Assembly: GCA_024233595.1 (NCBI GenBank)
Contig: JACKPK010000006.1
Location: 1 to 64,000 of the forward strand
Source: Deltaproteobacteria bacterium
GTDB lineage: Bacteria; UBA10199; JADGCS01
Direction of reading: 5' to 3'
Length of the DNA stretch: 64,000 nt
Shown here: positions 46,151 to 55,053 of the stretch, one piece after another
Layout of the letters: every line of letters begins with the position of its first letter
How positions within the stretch are numbered: the stretch's first letter is position 1
The notes under the pieces: model-generated
Seen by the model: only the letters and a program-made list of their open reading frames with translations
What the model was told of the DNA's origin: nothing
Databases searched by the model: none
Position numbers and translations under genes: made by a program

Positions 46151-46831
46151 TCACTTCTTCCGCGCGCGCTTCAGCATTTTTTCAATGTGCTTTTTCTCTT
46201 TGTCCGCTCCCGGCACTTTCTTAATCAAGCGCAAGGCTGTTTTAAAACTTTGAGCAGCCTCTTTGTAGTTTTTCTGTTTGTATAAAATCTCTGCTTTGGT
46301 CTGATGATTTTCAAAAGCTTGGGGACCAAAGGCAATGGCCTGATCTGCATAGACAAGTGCTTTGGATAAATCGCGCGTGTGCCCCTCTCCCAAAATTGGC
46401 ATTTTGGGTGCCTTCAAAAAAAACTGCGCCAGAGCCAAATACGCACCCCCCTCATCGTGAGCAGGGCTTTGCTTGGCAACAAACTCAAAATCTTGCAGCA
46501 AGAGCTTGGCGTCGTTTTTTAAACCAAAACTTTGTGTCTCCATGTAAAGACCGCGATTCACAGCGCGCACGTAAACACAGTCAATGTTTTGTAAATCCAA
46601 TTGCAGGCATTTTTCAGCAAACTCAATGCCCTGCTTAGCCAGACGCGCCTTCTCTTGAATATCGCTTGATCGCTGCGCCTGATCTGCCTTTTCTTTTGCC
46701 AAAACAGCCAATGTCCGCGGGTCTTTTAAATTGCAAACAGGTGCTTTGGCAAACAGCGCCGGAGAAAACAAAAAACCAATGCAAAAAAAACAAAACAACA
46801 AAACACGAAGTAAAAACATTTTAGAATTCAT
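46151..46831 (-). CDS. secreted TPR-like protein, 226 aa
   Basis: A signal peptide is clear (FLLRVLLFCFFCIGFLFSPA, cleavage near LFAKAP). The mature protein consists of helical repeats typical of tetratricopeptide units: RLAKQGIEFAEKCLQLD, LSKALVYADQAIAFGP and YKEAAQSFKTALRLIKK. The C terminus is strongly basic. Two or three cysteines lie in the first half. Probably a periplasmic scaffold with an unknown partner. The start overlaps the gloB stop by 11 bases; a second ATG (46819) just after the gloB stop is equally possible. Confidence 0.75.
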   Translation of the reverse strand: MNSKMFLLRVLLFCFFCIGFLFSPALFAKAPVCNLKDPRTLAVLAKEKADQAQRSSDIQEKARLAKQGIEFAEKCLQLDLQNIDCVYVRAVNRGLYMETQSFGLKNDAKLLLQDFEFVAKQSPAHDEGGAYLALAQFFLKAPKMPILGEGHTRDLSKALVYADQAIAFGPQAFENHQTKAEILYKQKNYKEAAQSFKTALRLIKKVPGADKEKKHIEKMLKRARKK

Positions 46832-47537
46832 CCTTTTGTTTTCTTAATTGCGCAAACTCAGACACCGAAGTCGCTCGCAAAAAAGGATTGTATTTTAGTT
46901 CATCCCCAAGAGAAGTCGGAACAGTTGATTCTTTGTTCGCACGCAAAGCTTTGGCTTGTTCATAAAACGCGAGCAAGTCGTTATTGTTTGGCTCAACACG
47001 CAAAGCAAACGCAATGTTTGATAAAGTGTACTCATGGGCGCAGTAAATTTTTGTGTCCTTTGGCAAAGCGCAAAGCTTTTGCAAAGACACAAACATCTGC
47101 TCGGGAGTGCCTTCAAAAAGCCGCCCACAACCACAAGCAAAAATAGTGTCTCCACAAAACAATAATCCATTACCATGATACGCAATATGCCCACTGGTGT
47201 GGCCAGGAACAGCAAGCACGCTAAAGCTGGCTCCCGCAAACTCTAATTGATCACCTTGCTGCAAGCCAACAGGGTCACCAGGAATGCGCTGCACATCGCC
47301 TTGCCCACAAAACACCTTGCAGCCCGTTTTTTTAACCAACTCTTCGTTGCCACCCGCATGATCCCAATGATGGTGCGTGTTCCAAATGGCTGTCAGATTT
47401 AAGGCGTGCTCCTGACAATACTGCAAAATCGCCGTTGGGTCCGGTGTGTCTATACTAACAGCCTGAGCGCTTTTAGCATCCACCAAAAGGTAAGCGTAGT
47501 TGTCTTGTAAAACTGGGATTTGTACAACATGCAGCAT
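46821..47537 (-). CDS. gloB: hydroxyacylglutathione hydrolase (glyoxalase II)
   Basis: Metallo-beta-lactamase-fold thioesterase that completes methylglyoxal detoxification. At 238 aa it is slightly short but normal. The metal site THHHWDH gives H55, H57, D59 and H60; further ligands are in VPGHTSGH and LFCGDTIFACGCGRLFEG (bridging Asp); KIYCAHEYTLSN supplies the last His. A glutathione-specific C-terminal helix domain follows. A GloB-like hydrolase acting on a different thiol is possible. It overlaps the TPR gene. Confidence 0.93.
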   Translation of the reverse strand: MLHVVQIPVLQDNYAYLLVDAKSAQAVSIDTPDPTAILQYCQEHALNLTAIWNTHHHWDHAGGNEELVKKTGCKVFCGQGDVQRIPGDPVGLQQGDQLEFAGASFSVLAVPGHTSGHIAYHGNGLLFCGDTIFACGCGRLFEGTPEQMFVSLQKLCALPKDTKIYCAHEYTLSNIAFALRVEPNNNDLLAFYEQAKALRANKESTVPTSLGDELKYNPFLRATSVSEFAQLRKQKDEF

Positions 47538-47725
47538 GATACAACTTTACTTTCATAGAGCACCCTGTGAGCTCAAGGTCTTTTAAACAACACTTTGTTT
47601 TTCAACTGTTAACAAGCACTCATATCCGTGGATTCAAAAGCCAGAAAAGCGGAATTCAGAACTCAAGTTGGCCTGTAAAACAACCGTTAAAACCAAAAGG
47701 TGGTTTTGACATTTTAGGTTGGGGC

Positions 47726-48205
47726 ATGAATCAACAGAAGTTATCAATCATTGCTTTTAGTGGCGATCTCGACAAACTCTTAGCCACTTTTGTGATCGCA
47801 ACAGGTGCTGCCGCATCCGGTTGCGACGTTTCTGTTTTTACCACTTTCTGGGCCACACCATTTTTACAAAGCCACTCTAAACCCCCACACAAAAAAGGCA
47901 TTTTAGAAACTCTCTTTGGTTTTTTATTGCCCAAATCACCGCAAGACCTCAAACTGTCTCGATTCCACTTTTTGGGATTTGGCACCTGGGCCATGAAATA
48001 CCTCATGAAAAAAAAGAACATTGCTGACTTAGAAACTCTATTGGTTACAGCGCAAGATCTTGGTGTTAAAATCAACGTTTGCGAAATGTCGATGAACCTC
48101 ATGGGCATGGAACGTTCTGATTTTTGTGAATCGCACAATCTTAATTTTTGCGGTGTGGCGGGATTCATTCAACAAGCCGAAAACGGACAGGTGATTTTTA
48201 TATGA
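47726..48205 (+). CDS. DsrE/DsrF-like (peroxiredoxin-like) sulfur-relay protein
   Basis: ATG 47726 (MNQQKLSIIAFSGDLDKLL) is chosen because it begins at the domain boundary and has AGGTTGGGG upstream. The 159-aa protein matches the DsrE/DrsH-like fold: FVIATGAAASGCDVSVFTTFW at the cofactor-proximal strand, a hydrophobic loop (residues ~45-80), and VKINVCEMSMNLMGM with a Cys at the active-strand position. Such proteins carry or sense sulfane sulfur. The stop overlaps the TusA-like start, so the two are coupled. Confidence 0.8.
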   Translation: MNQQKLSIIAFSGDLDKLLATFVIATGAAASGCDVSVFTTFWATPFLQSHSKPPHKKGILETLFGFLLPKSPQDLKLSRFHFLGFGTWAMKYLMKKKNIADLETLLVTAQDLGVKINVCEMSMNLMGMERSDFCESHNLNFCGVAGFIQQAENGQVIFI

Positions 48206-48426
48206 AAACAGTCGATGCCAAAAACATGCAATGCCCCATGCCCATTGTGCAGGTGGCAAAGTTCATCAGAGAAAATCCTGAAGAAACATGTTTTCTGATT
48301 GAAGCCACTGATCTGGCTTTTGAGGCCGATATCAAAGCCTGGTGCGAAAAAACACATAACAAACTCAGTGATTTTAAAAAAGAGGATGCGGGTCACTTTG
48401 TCGCGACGATTGAGATTTTAGAATAA
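48202..48426 (+). CDS. TusA-like sulfurtransferase, 74 aa
   Basis: ATG 48202 gives MKTVDAKNMQCPMPIVQVAK, with the family CPxP motif whose Cys11 carries the persulfide. The length of 74 aa is normal. The C-terminal strand and helix read HFVATIEIL. The start overlaps the upstream DsrE-like stop by four bases, and a histidine kinase begins nine bases after the stop. Because there are no tRNA-thiolation genes nearby, the role here may be sulfur trafficking or sensing and not tRNA modification. Confidence 0.9.
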   Translation: MKTVDAKNMQCPMPIVQVAKFIRENPEETCFLIEATDLAFEADIKAWCEKTHNKLSDFKKEDAGHFVATIEILE

Positions 48427-48435
48427 AACACAAAT

Positions 48436-50379
48436 ATGAGTCACTTTAAAGACATCCTGATTCAAGCATTCAAACTAAACAAAGAGTTTGATGAATCTGC
48501 TTTAAGCGCAGAACAAAAAAGTCTTTTGGAGACAGCCGACAAACTGCAACTGGATTTTGAAGAAAAAGAAAAAGCCGTTGCCACAGCAAACGTCAAAGCC
48601 GCAGAAGCCATTTTAGAATTAGAAGAAACGCGCGATAAATTGCAAATCAAGTCGGCACAGCAACAATTGCTCAACGACACCATCACTCAAATGGCCAAAG
48701 AAACCTTTTTAGAAACCGGTGGTGATTTTTTAAATGCCTTTGTCGAGACCCTCTCTAAAACCTTTCAATCAGACTTTGCCTTTATCGCCAGTTACGATGA
48801 AGCCGAACCAGATAAAATCGATGTCTTGTCTGCCTATGGCGACGGTCATTTTCATGCTCCCTTTGAGTGCGTTGTGCAAGGCACCCCTTGCGAAACCATA
48901 ATCAATCAGCAAATTAGAATTTTTCAAACCAATGTGCAGGCCATTTTTCCTGACAGCAAAAAGCTTTGTGATTTGGATGCTCAAAACTACTGCGGTGCGC
49001 CTTTGTTTGACAGCCAAGGCAAACCCATTGGCATGATCGCGGTTGTGAACACCAATGCTGTCAACAACGTGGAACTCATCACATCGGTTATGGATATCTT
49101 TTCGTTGCGCGCCGCAGGCGAACTAGAGCGCATGCATTTTTTACAAGAGCTCAAAGGCTTGCAAGATCAGTTATACCAAGCCCAAAAAATGGAATCGATT
49201 GGCTTGTTGGCAGGCGGTGTGACGCATGATTTTAACAACATCCTCAACTGCATTTTGGGTTATGTGTCTCTGATGCAATCTAAATTACCTAAAGACGAAA
49301 AGTTAGAAAGGTACCTTAAAACAATCACCACCAGCGCCAAACGCGGTGCCTCTTTAACCCGACAACTTTTGGATTACTCGCGATGCAGCGACCCCATGAT
49401 TGAAAAAACAAATTTAAATGATTTGGTTGAAGAAACTGAATTACTCATGTCGGCAGCCCTTCCAAAAACCATTGAACTAGAAACCCAAAAGGCAACTCAA
49501 CTTTTATTAGCTGAGGTCGACACAGGAAGGCTTTCGCAATGTTTGATCAACCTCTGTGTGAACGCAAGAGACAGCATCACAAAAGAAGGAAAGATTTTAA
49601 TTTCCACACACAACCAATGCAAAACCTTAGCCGACGGCAAAGAGCAGTATTTTGTGCGTATTGATGTCGAAGACACCGGCGGTGGCATTCCTGAAGAAGT
49701 GCAAAGCAAAATCTTTGACCCTTATTTCACCACCAAAGAAAAAGGCCTAGGCACAGGACTTGGTTTGGCCACCATTAAAAAAATCATGTCCGAAATGGGT
49801 GGCGATGTTTCCTTTGTGACTGAACTCGGCAAAGGCACGACTTTTTCTCTGTTAATCCCCGCCATTTCCAGCAACGTAACAAAAAACAATGCCTGCGACG
49901 AACCCAGCCTGCATCAAAATTTAAAAACACACCCACAACCACTCTCTGGACTCAGTATTTTGATTGTCGACGACGAAGAGCTGATCAGAGATTTATTAGA
50001 CGAGGCATTCAAAGCAGAAGGAGCACAAACACATCTTGCTCAAGACGGTATTGAAGGATTAGAAATTTTAAAAATGACGGATAAGAATTTTGATATTGTG
50101 ATCCTAGACGTCATCATGCCACGCCTGGACGGCATTGGCTTTTTCAAAAAAGCCAAGCAGATCGCTCCTAAACTCAAAGTCTTGTTTTCAAGCGGTTATG
50201 CCGAAAGCGATGAGCTTTGCCTGTTGCTGCAATCCGGTCAAACAGAGTTCATTCAAAAACCGTATTCAGAATCCGAGATCATCAAAAAAATGCAATCTCT
50301 TCTTAATGCCAATGCGCCAGACAATAAAGCGCAGACCAACGAACATCCAAACACGCCAAGCACTCAGCCAGAAAAATGA
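48436..50379 (+). CDS. cytoplasmic hybrid histidine kinase: GAF-HisKA-HATPase-REC
   Basis: A 647-aa signalling protein without membrane segments. Residues ~1-75 form a coiled coil. A GAF-type sensor domain spans about 80-225 and includes CVVQGTPCETI and YCGAPLFDSQGKPIGMIAVV. The phospho-acceptor is H264 in GGVTHDFNNILN. The ATPase domain has DTGGGIPEEVQSKIFDPYF and GTGLGLATIKKI. The C-terminal receiver has VDDEE and phospho-acceptor D558 in ILDVIMPRLDG, and ends with a Lys in QKPY. Phosphorelay presumably passes from H264 to D558 and then to an unknown partner. It is co-transcribed with the DsrE and TusA genes. It overlaps thiL tail-to-tail by 16 bases. Confidence 0.9.
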   Translation: MSHFKDILIQAFKLNKEFDESALSAEQKSLLETADKLQLDFEEKEKAVATANVKAAEAILELEETRDKLQIKSAQQQLLNDTITQMAKETFLETGGDFLNAFVETLSKTFQSDFAFIASYDEAEPDKIDVLSAYGDGHFHAPFECVVQGTPCETIINQQIRIFQTNVQAIFPDSKKLCDLDAQNYCGAPLFDSQGKPIGMIAVVNTNAVNNVELITSVMDIFSLRAAGELERMHFLQELKGLQDQLYQAQKMESIGLLAGGVTHDFNNILNCILGYVSLMQSKLPKDEKLERYLKTITTSAKRGASLTRQLLDYSRCSDPMIEKTNLNDLVEETELLMSAALPKTIELETQKATQLLLAEVDTGRLSQCLINLCVNARDSITKEGKILISTHNQCKTLADGKEQYFVRIDVEDTGGGIPEEVQSKIFDPYFTTKEKGLGTGLGLATIKKIMSEMGGDVSFVTELGKGTTFSLLIPAISSNVTKNNACDEPSLHQNLKTHPQPLSGLSILIVDDEELIRDLLDEAFKAEGAQTHLAQDGIEGLEILKMTDKNFDIVILDVIMPRLDGIGFFKKAKQIAPKLKVLFSSGYAESDELCLLLQSGQTEFIQKPYSESEIIKKMQSLLNANAPDNKAQTNEHPNTPSTQPEK

Positions 50380-51365
50380 TCGAAACCTGTTTTAGCAAAC
50401 AGGCTTTTTTCACCGTCTTTTATTAAAACAATTTTTCCCTGCGTTTCTTTATGAGCTTCATGCTCAAGAACTCCTATAAGCGAAAACCCCAAACCTTGCT
50501 CAGAACAAAGGCTTTGTAGTGTTTCTTGATGCGATGGTTCTAAGGTGAACAACAAGGCGTAATCTTCACCACCACCAAAAGCCAAAGCCTCGGGATCAAG
50601 CTGCAGCTCTTGGCAGACCTGAAAATACGAATCGCCCAAAGGCAAAGCCTCCCAGTTCACCAAAGCTGTTAAATTCTTTTTTTCCAAAAGCAAGGGCAGC
50701 TCTTTTGCCAAACCATCACTCACATCGATCAACGCACTCACACCCGAGCAACTTCCTAAAATTTGCCCCATTTTTATTTGTGGTTCAGGGCGCAAATGCG
50801 CTTTAGTAAAAACAGTTTGGTTTTGAGGATTGTTTTGCAAACACCGTAAACCAAGAGCTGAATGCCCCAGCTGCCCAGCAAGACAAATCAAGTCGCCTTC
50901 TTTAGCACCGTTCCTGGTCTTGACATGATTTGCGTTTAGCTCGCCAAGAGCAGTGACTGACACCACCAATTCTTTGCCACGATTTAAATCACCACCCACA
51001 ACAGCAACATCAAAACGTTCACAAATTTGCCGAACACCTTGGTAAAAACTCAACAGGTTTTCATCATGAACCCAATCAGGCAAAATCAGGCTAATGGTCA
51101 CCCAGCTTGGCTTAGCTCCCATGGCGGCCACATCACTCAAGTTAACCGCAATCGACTTCCAACCAAGATCTTCCCAGCTGGTGTAACTCAAATCAAAATG
51201 AACATGATCCACCAAGCTATCTGTTGTGATCACAGTGGCAGAGCGCTGCGAATGATTTTCAAAAACAGCAGCGTCATCACCATTGGGAACAATCAGTTTC
51301 TGATCAGAAACAGAACCCAATAATTCAGAAATTTTTTTTAATATGATTTTTTCTGCAGAGATCAC
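50364..51365 (-). CDS. thiL: thiamine-monophosphate kinase
   Basis: Phosphorylates thiamine phosphate to the diphosphate cofactor. At 333 aa from a GTG start it is of normal length. Signatures: NGDDAAVFE, ITTDSLVDHVHFDL, GWKSIAVNLSDVAAMGAKP, GGDLNRGKELVVSVTALGE, LIDVSDGLAKELPLL and FGGGEDYALLFTLE. The GTG overlaps the stop of the upstream LpoA-like gene by one base (TAGTG), so translation is coupled. It is the third gene of the DnaJ-like/LpoA-like/thiL set. Confidence 0.96.
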   Translation of the reverse strand: MISAEKIILKKISELLGSVSDQKLIVPNGDDAAVFENHSQRSATVITTDSLVDHVHFDLSYTSWEDLGWKSIAVNLSDVAAMGAKPSWVTISLILPDWVHDENLLSFYQGVRQICERFDVAVVGGDLNRGKELVVSVTALGELNANHVKTRNGAKEGDLICLAGQLGHSALGLRCLQNNPQNQTVFTKAHLRPEPQIKMGQILGSCSGVSALIDVSDGLAKELPLLLEKKNLTALVNWEALPLGDSYFQVCQELQLDPEALAFGGGEDYALLFTLEPSHQETLQSLCSEQGLGFSLIGVLEHEAHKETQGKIVLIKDGEKSLFAKTGFDHFSG

Positions 51366-53284
51366 TACTGCAATCCGTCTTCTTTGATACGCAAGACACT
51401 GGGTTCGATCACCGCAGCATCGCCAACACGAAAACCCTTGATACCTGTCACACCGTTAAGAGAGCGACCTTCTTCGAAGTAATCTTGAATGCGACGACTG
51501 CCCTTGGATGCTGCCATGCGAACCATATTGAGGATGTCGTAACCATACGCTTCCAAAACACGCGGTTCACGACCAAAACCTGTCACAAACATTTGTTTGA
51601 ATTCTTTCACATCGCGATCATCGCTATAGCCGTTGTACAAATCCACAAAGAAGGACCCCGGAAAACGATCCGCAATGCTGTCATTTAATTCAGGATCATT
51701 CCACGCGTTGGTGCCAAGCAATGGCACCCCGCTGATGCCATTGAATTCCAAACCAGGAACAAGCTTGTTCACTGTTTGAAAACTATCAGGAATGAACAAG
51801 GCATCAAAACCAACGCGACTAGAAGTGCGCTCCATGCGACCTATGGTTTGCTTGAGTTTGCGCGCTTCGGCAAAAGGATCTGTAGAGTGTTTACGGTACT
51901 CTGCTTTGGCGGTGATCACACCATCGGCGGCTTCGACTTCTTGAATAAAAAGCTCCGCCATGGTCTGACCATAAACCGTGTTGGGGTAGAACACGCCAAA
52001 ACTACGATGCCCTTTGTTAAAAGCAGCCGCCACCAGCTGTTGAATCTGTTGTTTTGGTTCCATGCCAATTTGAAAAATATACTGACCCTGACTCATTAAA
52101 GATGTTTTTTGCGTGATCGGAAAAATAGGAACTTCTTTAGACGAAGCCAACACCGAGGCTTCAATGGCCAAGCTCGCCGACAAGGGCCCCACAATCGCCA
52201 CCACATTTTGATCCAGAAGATCTTGCACAGCCGCACGCACTTCATTGGTGGTGTTGCCAGAATCACGCACAACCAACTCAATGCCACTTGGCCCCGCACA
52301 AACACCACCAACCCCGGCCGCGCACTTCACACCATCTAATACAGAATAACCATAGCTTTCGTAATAACCACTTAAGGGCAAGAGCACGCCCACTTTGTAG
52401 TCAGCTTTTTTAAGCATAACTTCTTCGGCATCGGGCCCACCTAAAGCCAATAAGTTTTTTTGCGCGGTGGGAGCCAATCTGTTTTTGGGGTATTGATTGA
52501 TAAAACGAGTGAAAGCACGCTGCGCCTTTTTTTGATCACCGGCGTCTTGGTAAGCACTTGCCACTCTAAAGTCGACATAGGCTTTAGCCGGAGACTCTGG
52601 GTAACGCTTGATCCAATTTGGCAGGGATTTGGCGTTCAAAGGTTGTCGCACCCAAGCATCAAGCTTGTTCAAAACATTGGCGTAAGAAATAAGATGCGCT
52701 CCTCGCAAACGTTTTAAAGTTTCGTCTGCGTTACCTTCGTAAGCGTTGTACAAAGCAAGCAAAGCGGGTTCTTGCTTATCGGCTTCTACGTGCTCTTCAG
52801 AGCGTGCTTTTAACGACAAGGATTGCAAACGCATTTTGATTGGCAGTTGTTGCGATGACACTTTAGACAAATAATTATACGCCTCGGAAAAGTTGTCTTC
52901 TAAGTAGGCGGCGTACCCAGCCATGTGCCAAGCTTTGGCCGCGTAATTTGCGCTCGGCGTTTTTTGAGCCAACTCTTTGAATTTTTGCAAAGCATCGAAG
53001 TAACGCTTTTGCACAAAAAAGATTTTCCCTTGTTTATAAAGAGCCTCGTCTGTGAGTTTGGTGTAAGGCTGCGAGTGAATGAAATTTTGATAGCCATCAA
53101 AAGCGTAGTCGTAATTGCGTCGGCGGTACTGTGATTCAATGGCAGCAAACTCAGTTTCCATTTGAGGTGTGGCGTGATTGGGGTACTGCACTGTTTTGGA
53201 GCCGCCGCCAGAACCACCACCACATTGTAAACACAAAAAGCAGACCAATAAGATGAAACTCGCTTTGATGATTTTTTGCATCAT
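51365..53284 (-). CDS. LpoA-like lipoprotein (TPR plus periplasmic-binding-protein domain)
   Basis: A lipoprotein signal peptide is visible (QKIIKASFILLVCFLCLQC then a Gly/Ser linker). Residues ~40-280 are TPR-like (YRRRNYDYAFDGYQNFI, YFDALQKFKELAQKTP, KKAQRAFTRFINQYP). Residues ~290-620 form a type I periplasmic binding fold (KVGVLLPLSGYYESYGYSVLDGV, VVAIVGPLSASLAIEASVLA, FGVFYPNTVYGQTMAELFIQE). This architecture is that of penicillin-binding-protein activator LpoA, which stimulates peptidoglycan synthesis. Solute-binding proteins of ABC importers are an alternative, but no permease is present. Its ends overlap both neighbours by a few bases. Confidence 0.8.
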   Translation of the reverse strand: MMQKIIKASFILLVCFLCLQCGGGSGGGSKTVQYPNHATPQMETEFAAIESQYRRRNYDYAFDGYQNFIHSQPYTKLTDEALYKQGKIFFVQKRYFDALQKFKELAQKTPSANYAAKAWHMAGYAAYLEDNFSEAYNYLSKVSSQQLPIKMRLQSLSLKARSEEHVEADKQEPALLALYNAYEGNADETLKRLRGAHLISYANVLNKLDAWVRQPLNAKSLPNWIKRYPESPAKAYVDFRVASAYQDAGDQKKAQRAFTRFINQYPKNRLAPTAQKNLLALGGPDAEEVMLKKADYKVGVLLPLSGYYESYGYSVLDGVKCAAGVGGVCAGPSGIELVVRDSGNTTNEVRAAVQDLLDQNVVAIVGPLSASLAIEASVLASSKEVPIFPITQKTSLMSQGQYIFQIGMEPKQQIQQLVAAAFNKGHRSFGVFYPNTVYGQTMAELFIQEVEAADGVITAKAEYRKHSTDPFAEARKLKQTIGRMERTSSRVGFDALFIPDSFQTVNKLVPGLEFNGISGVPLLGTNAWNDPELNDSIADRFPGSFFVDLYNGYSDDRDVKEFKQMFVTGFGREPRVLEAYGYDILNMVRMAASKGSRRIQDYFEEGRSLNGVTGIKGFRVGDAAVIEPSVLRIKEDGLQ

Positions 53285-54282
53285 GGATTTGTCCTTCGCA
53301 AAACTTTAAAAACTTTTTGCCACCACGGGTGTTTGCGTTGTTTTAAAACAATCACAAGATCACCGCGCGCTTTGTGATCTTTGCCTGTGTAACGACCCAA
53401 GCCCGCAACCCGGACAATGCTTTTGGGTTTGGCATTGGCCTTGATCGAAAACAAAGCAATGCCCATGGGGGTTTGCACACGCACATCGCGTCCTTCGGGG
53501 TGACGCTCAAAATCATGTTGGTATTCGCACAGCAAGTCGTGATTTGCAATTTCAAACACCGGGTGATCTTTGACAGCAATTTCCAAAAATAATTCGCTGG
53601 GTTTTTGTGTCTTTGTGTCCCAACCCGATGCCGTGTACACCTGGCCTGGCACCCAAAAATCAGGGATGTTGATCTTGTACTTTTTGTGCTCTTTTAAACG
53701 CCCAAAACCCGCGCAACGTTCGCAGGCGTGTGACATCATGCGACCCCGTCCCTGGCAACGCTGACAAATTTTGGGCCGCGCGTTTTGCTCATTCTTTTTT
53801 TGTGTGAACCCTTTACCAAAACAATAGGTGCATATTTTGGTCGAATGCCCCAAAGGCACGCCAGCGCCTTGGCAATCGGGACACGAGCGATACCCTGTGA
53901 GCTTTTGCTCCTTAGACACGCCCTGACAAAGCTCTTCAACCGTCAACGCAACAAGCTGTGGCTCGCGATACCCCAAAACACGCCCAGTTTTAGCAAAGCC
54001 AAAAATGTCTTCAAAGATATCGTCCAGATTCTCAATGACCGCCGAAACACTCTCTTCTTCGACCGCACTGGGCACCTGATCAAAATGAGAAAATAATTCG
54101 GATAAATTGGTGAGGCAAACACGGTAAGCTGCAATGAGCTCCTGAAAGCGCTCATTGGCTTGCGGGTCATCGCTTTTATCGGGATGCAGCTCGTGCGCAC
54201 GCGCGTAGAATTGCGATTTAAGCTCTTCAACCGAGTTCAATTCTGACAACTCTAATATTCTGATGGCCTCTTTGATCTCCAC
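53281..54282 (-). CDS. DnaJ-like co-chaperone with J domain and zinc finger
   Basis: A 333-aa protein from GTG 54282. The J domain (residues 1-65) contains the essential HPD in AHELHPDKSDDPQ. The usual Gly/Phe stretch is absent. Four CxxCxGxG-type repeats form the zinc fingers: CPDCQGAG, CTYCFGKG, CQRCQGRG and CERCAGFG. The C-terminal substrate-binding domain has KINIPDFWVPG and VRVAGLGRYTGKDHKARGDL. It is shorter than classical DnaJ (~375 aa). It is divergent from grpE, matching a role with DnaK, although dnaK is not in the window. The stop overlaps the next gene's ATG by four bases. Confidence 0.9.
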   Translation of the reverse strand: MEIKEAIRILELSELNSVEELKSQFYARAHELHPDKSDDPQANERFQELIAAYRVCLTNLSELFSHFDQVPSAVEEESVSAVIENLDDIFEDIFGFAKTGRVLGYREPQLVALTVEELCQGVSKEQKLTGYRSCPDCQGAGVPLGHSTKICTYCFGKGFTQKKNEQNARPKICQRCQGRGRMMSHACERCAGFGRLKEHKKYKINIPDFWVPGQVYTASGWDTKTQKPSELFLEIAVKDHPVFEIANHDLLCEYQHDFERHPEGRDVRVQTPMGIALFSIKANAKPKSIVRVAGLGRYTGKDHKARGDLVIVLKQRKHPWWQKVFKVLRRTNP

Positions 54283-54298
54283 CGGACAAACTCTCCCT

Positions 54299-54328
54299 CT
54301 TGACTATTGCCAAACCCACCCTATTTTT
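54299..54328 (+). promoter_or_regulatory. grpE promoter, possibly heat-shock type
   Basis: CTTGACT (54299-54305), a 13-base spacer and CCCTATTT (54319-54326) resemble the RpoH pattern CTTGAAA-N13-15-CCCATNT. The same bases also give TTGACT-N16-TATTTT for the housekeeping sigma factor. Predicted start is near 54335, about 12 bases before the ATG. No CIRCE-type repeat was seen. Confidence 0.4.
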
Positions 54329-54346
54329 AGTAGCAAGTGCCTCATT

Positions 54347-54979
54347 ATGGGCAGAATGGATGATAAAGTCTCAGAATTACGTAGGATTCTCAATCAGAAA
54401 AAAGCCATGGAAGAACAAAATCAAAATCAAGACCAACAAGCGCAAGAAAACGAAGACAATATAGAAGACGAAAACGCGCAGAGCGCTGATTCCTCTTCAG
54501 AAAACCAAGGCGACGAAACCGTGCGGGCGCTCAAAGAGCAAATCGAAGAGCTCAAAAAAGCCAATTCGATGCAAAAAGACATGTACCTGCGCAAGGTCGC
54601 GGAGTTCGAAAACTTCCAAAAACGTCTTAAAAAAGAACAAGAGCAGCACTCTCAATACGCCAACGAAAAAATCCTCGAAGAACTTTTGCCTGTTCTCGAC
54701 AGCTTAGACATGACACTCACACACGCCACTGATCGCAAAGATGATCCCCTGGTGAGCGGTGTGGAACTGACCTTCAAACAATTCTTAGCCGCCTTAGAAA
54801 AATACGGCATCAAACAAATTTCTGGAGAAGGCGAAGATTTTGACCCCAATGTGCAAGAGGCCATTTCGACCGAAAAAAGCGAAGACCTGGAATCCGGCAA
54901 GGTTTGCAAGGTGCTTCGCAAAGGCTACACTCTGCATGGCAGACTCATTCGTGCTGCCATGGTGAGCGTGAGCGAATGA
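54347..54979 (+). CDS. grpE: nucleotide exchange factor GrpE
   Basis: Releases ADP from DnaK. ATG 54347 (MGRMDDKVSELR) gives 210 aa; ATG 54356 is equally possible. A long Gln/Asn/Glu-rich disordered stretch precedes the coiled coil (ALKEQIEELKKANSMQKDMY). The core has RKVAEFENFQKRLKKEQEQ, LEELLPVLDSLDMTL, GVELTFKQFLAALEKYGI and FDPNVQEAIS. The beta domain ends GYTLHGRLIRAAMVSVSE. Divergent from the DnaJ-like gene, with only ~65 bases between. Confidence 0.96.
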   Translation: MGRMDDKVSELRRILNQKKAMEEQNQNQDQQAQENEDNIEDENAQSADSSSENQGDETVRALKEQIEELKKANSMQKDMYLRKVAEFENFQKRLKKEQEQHSQYANEKILEELLPVLDSLDMTLTHATDRKDDPLVSGVELTFKQFLAALEKYGIKQISGEGEDFDPNVQEAISTEKSEDLESGKVCKVLRKGYTLHGRLIRAAMVSVSE

Positions 54980-55018
54980 CCTGTCGGAACACACCCCTAT
55001 CTCCCCAAAATTATTCAT

Positions 55019-55053
55019 TTGTTTTCTGACATTATTCGCCTATAGGCAAAATC
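55019..55053 (+). promoter_or_regulatory. Promoter with predicted start at the ATG
   Basis: TTGTTT (55019-55024), 16 bases and TATAGG (55041-55046) predict transcription start at about 55053, one base before the ATG of the Wzz-like gene. This is the same geometry as the promoter at 13979-14013. Confidence 0.35.

Noticed and set aside
49961..50379. Separate response regulator gene downstream of the kinase
   Set aside because: The receiver domain is in frame with the kinase with no stop or start signal between, so it is a hybrid kinase.
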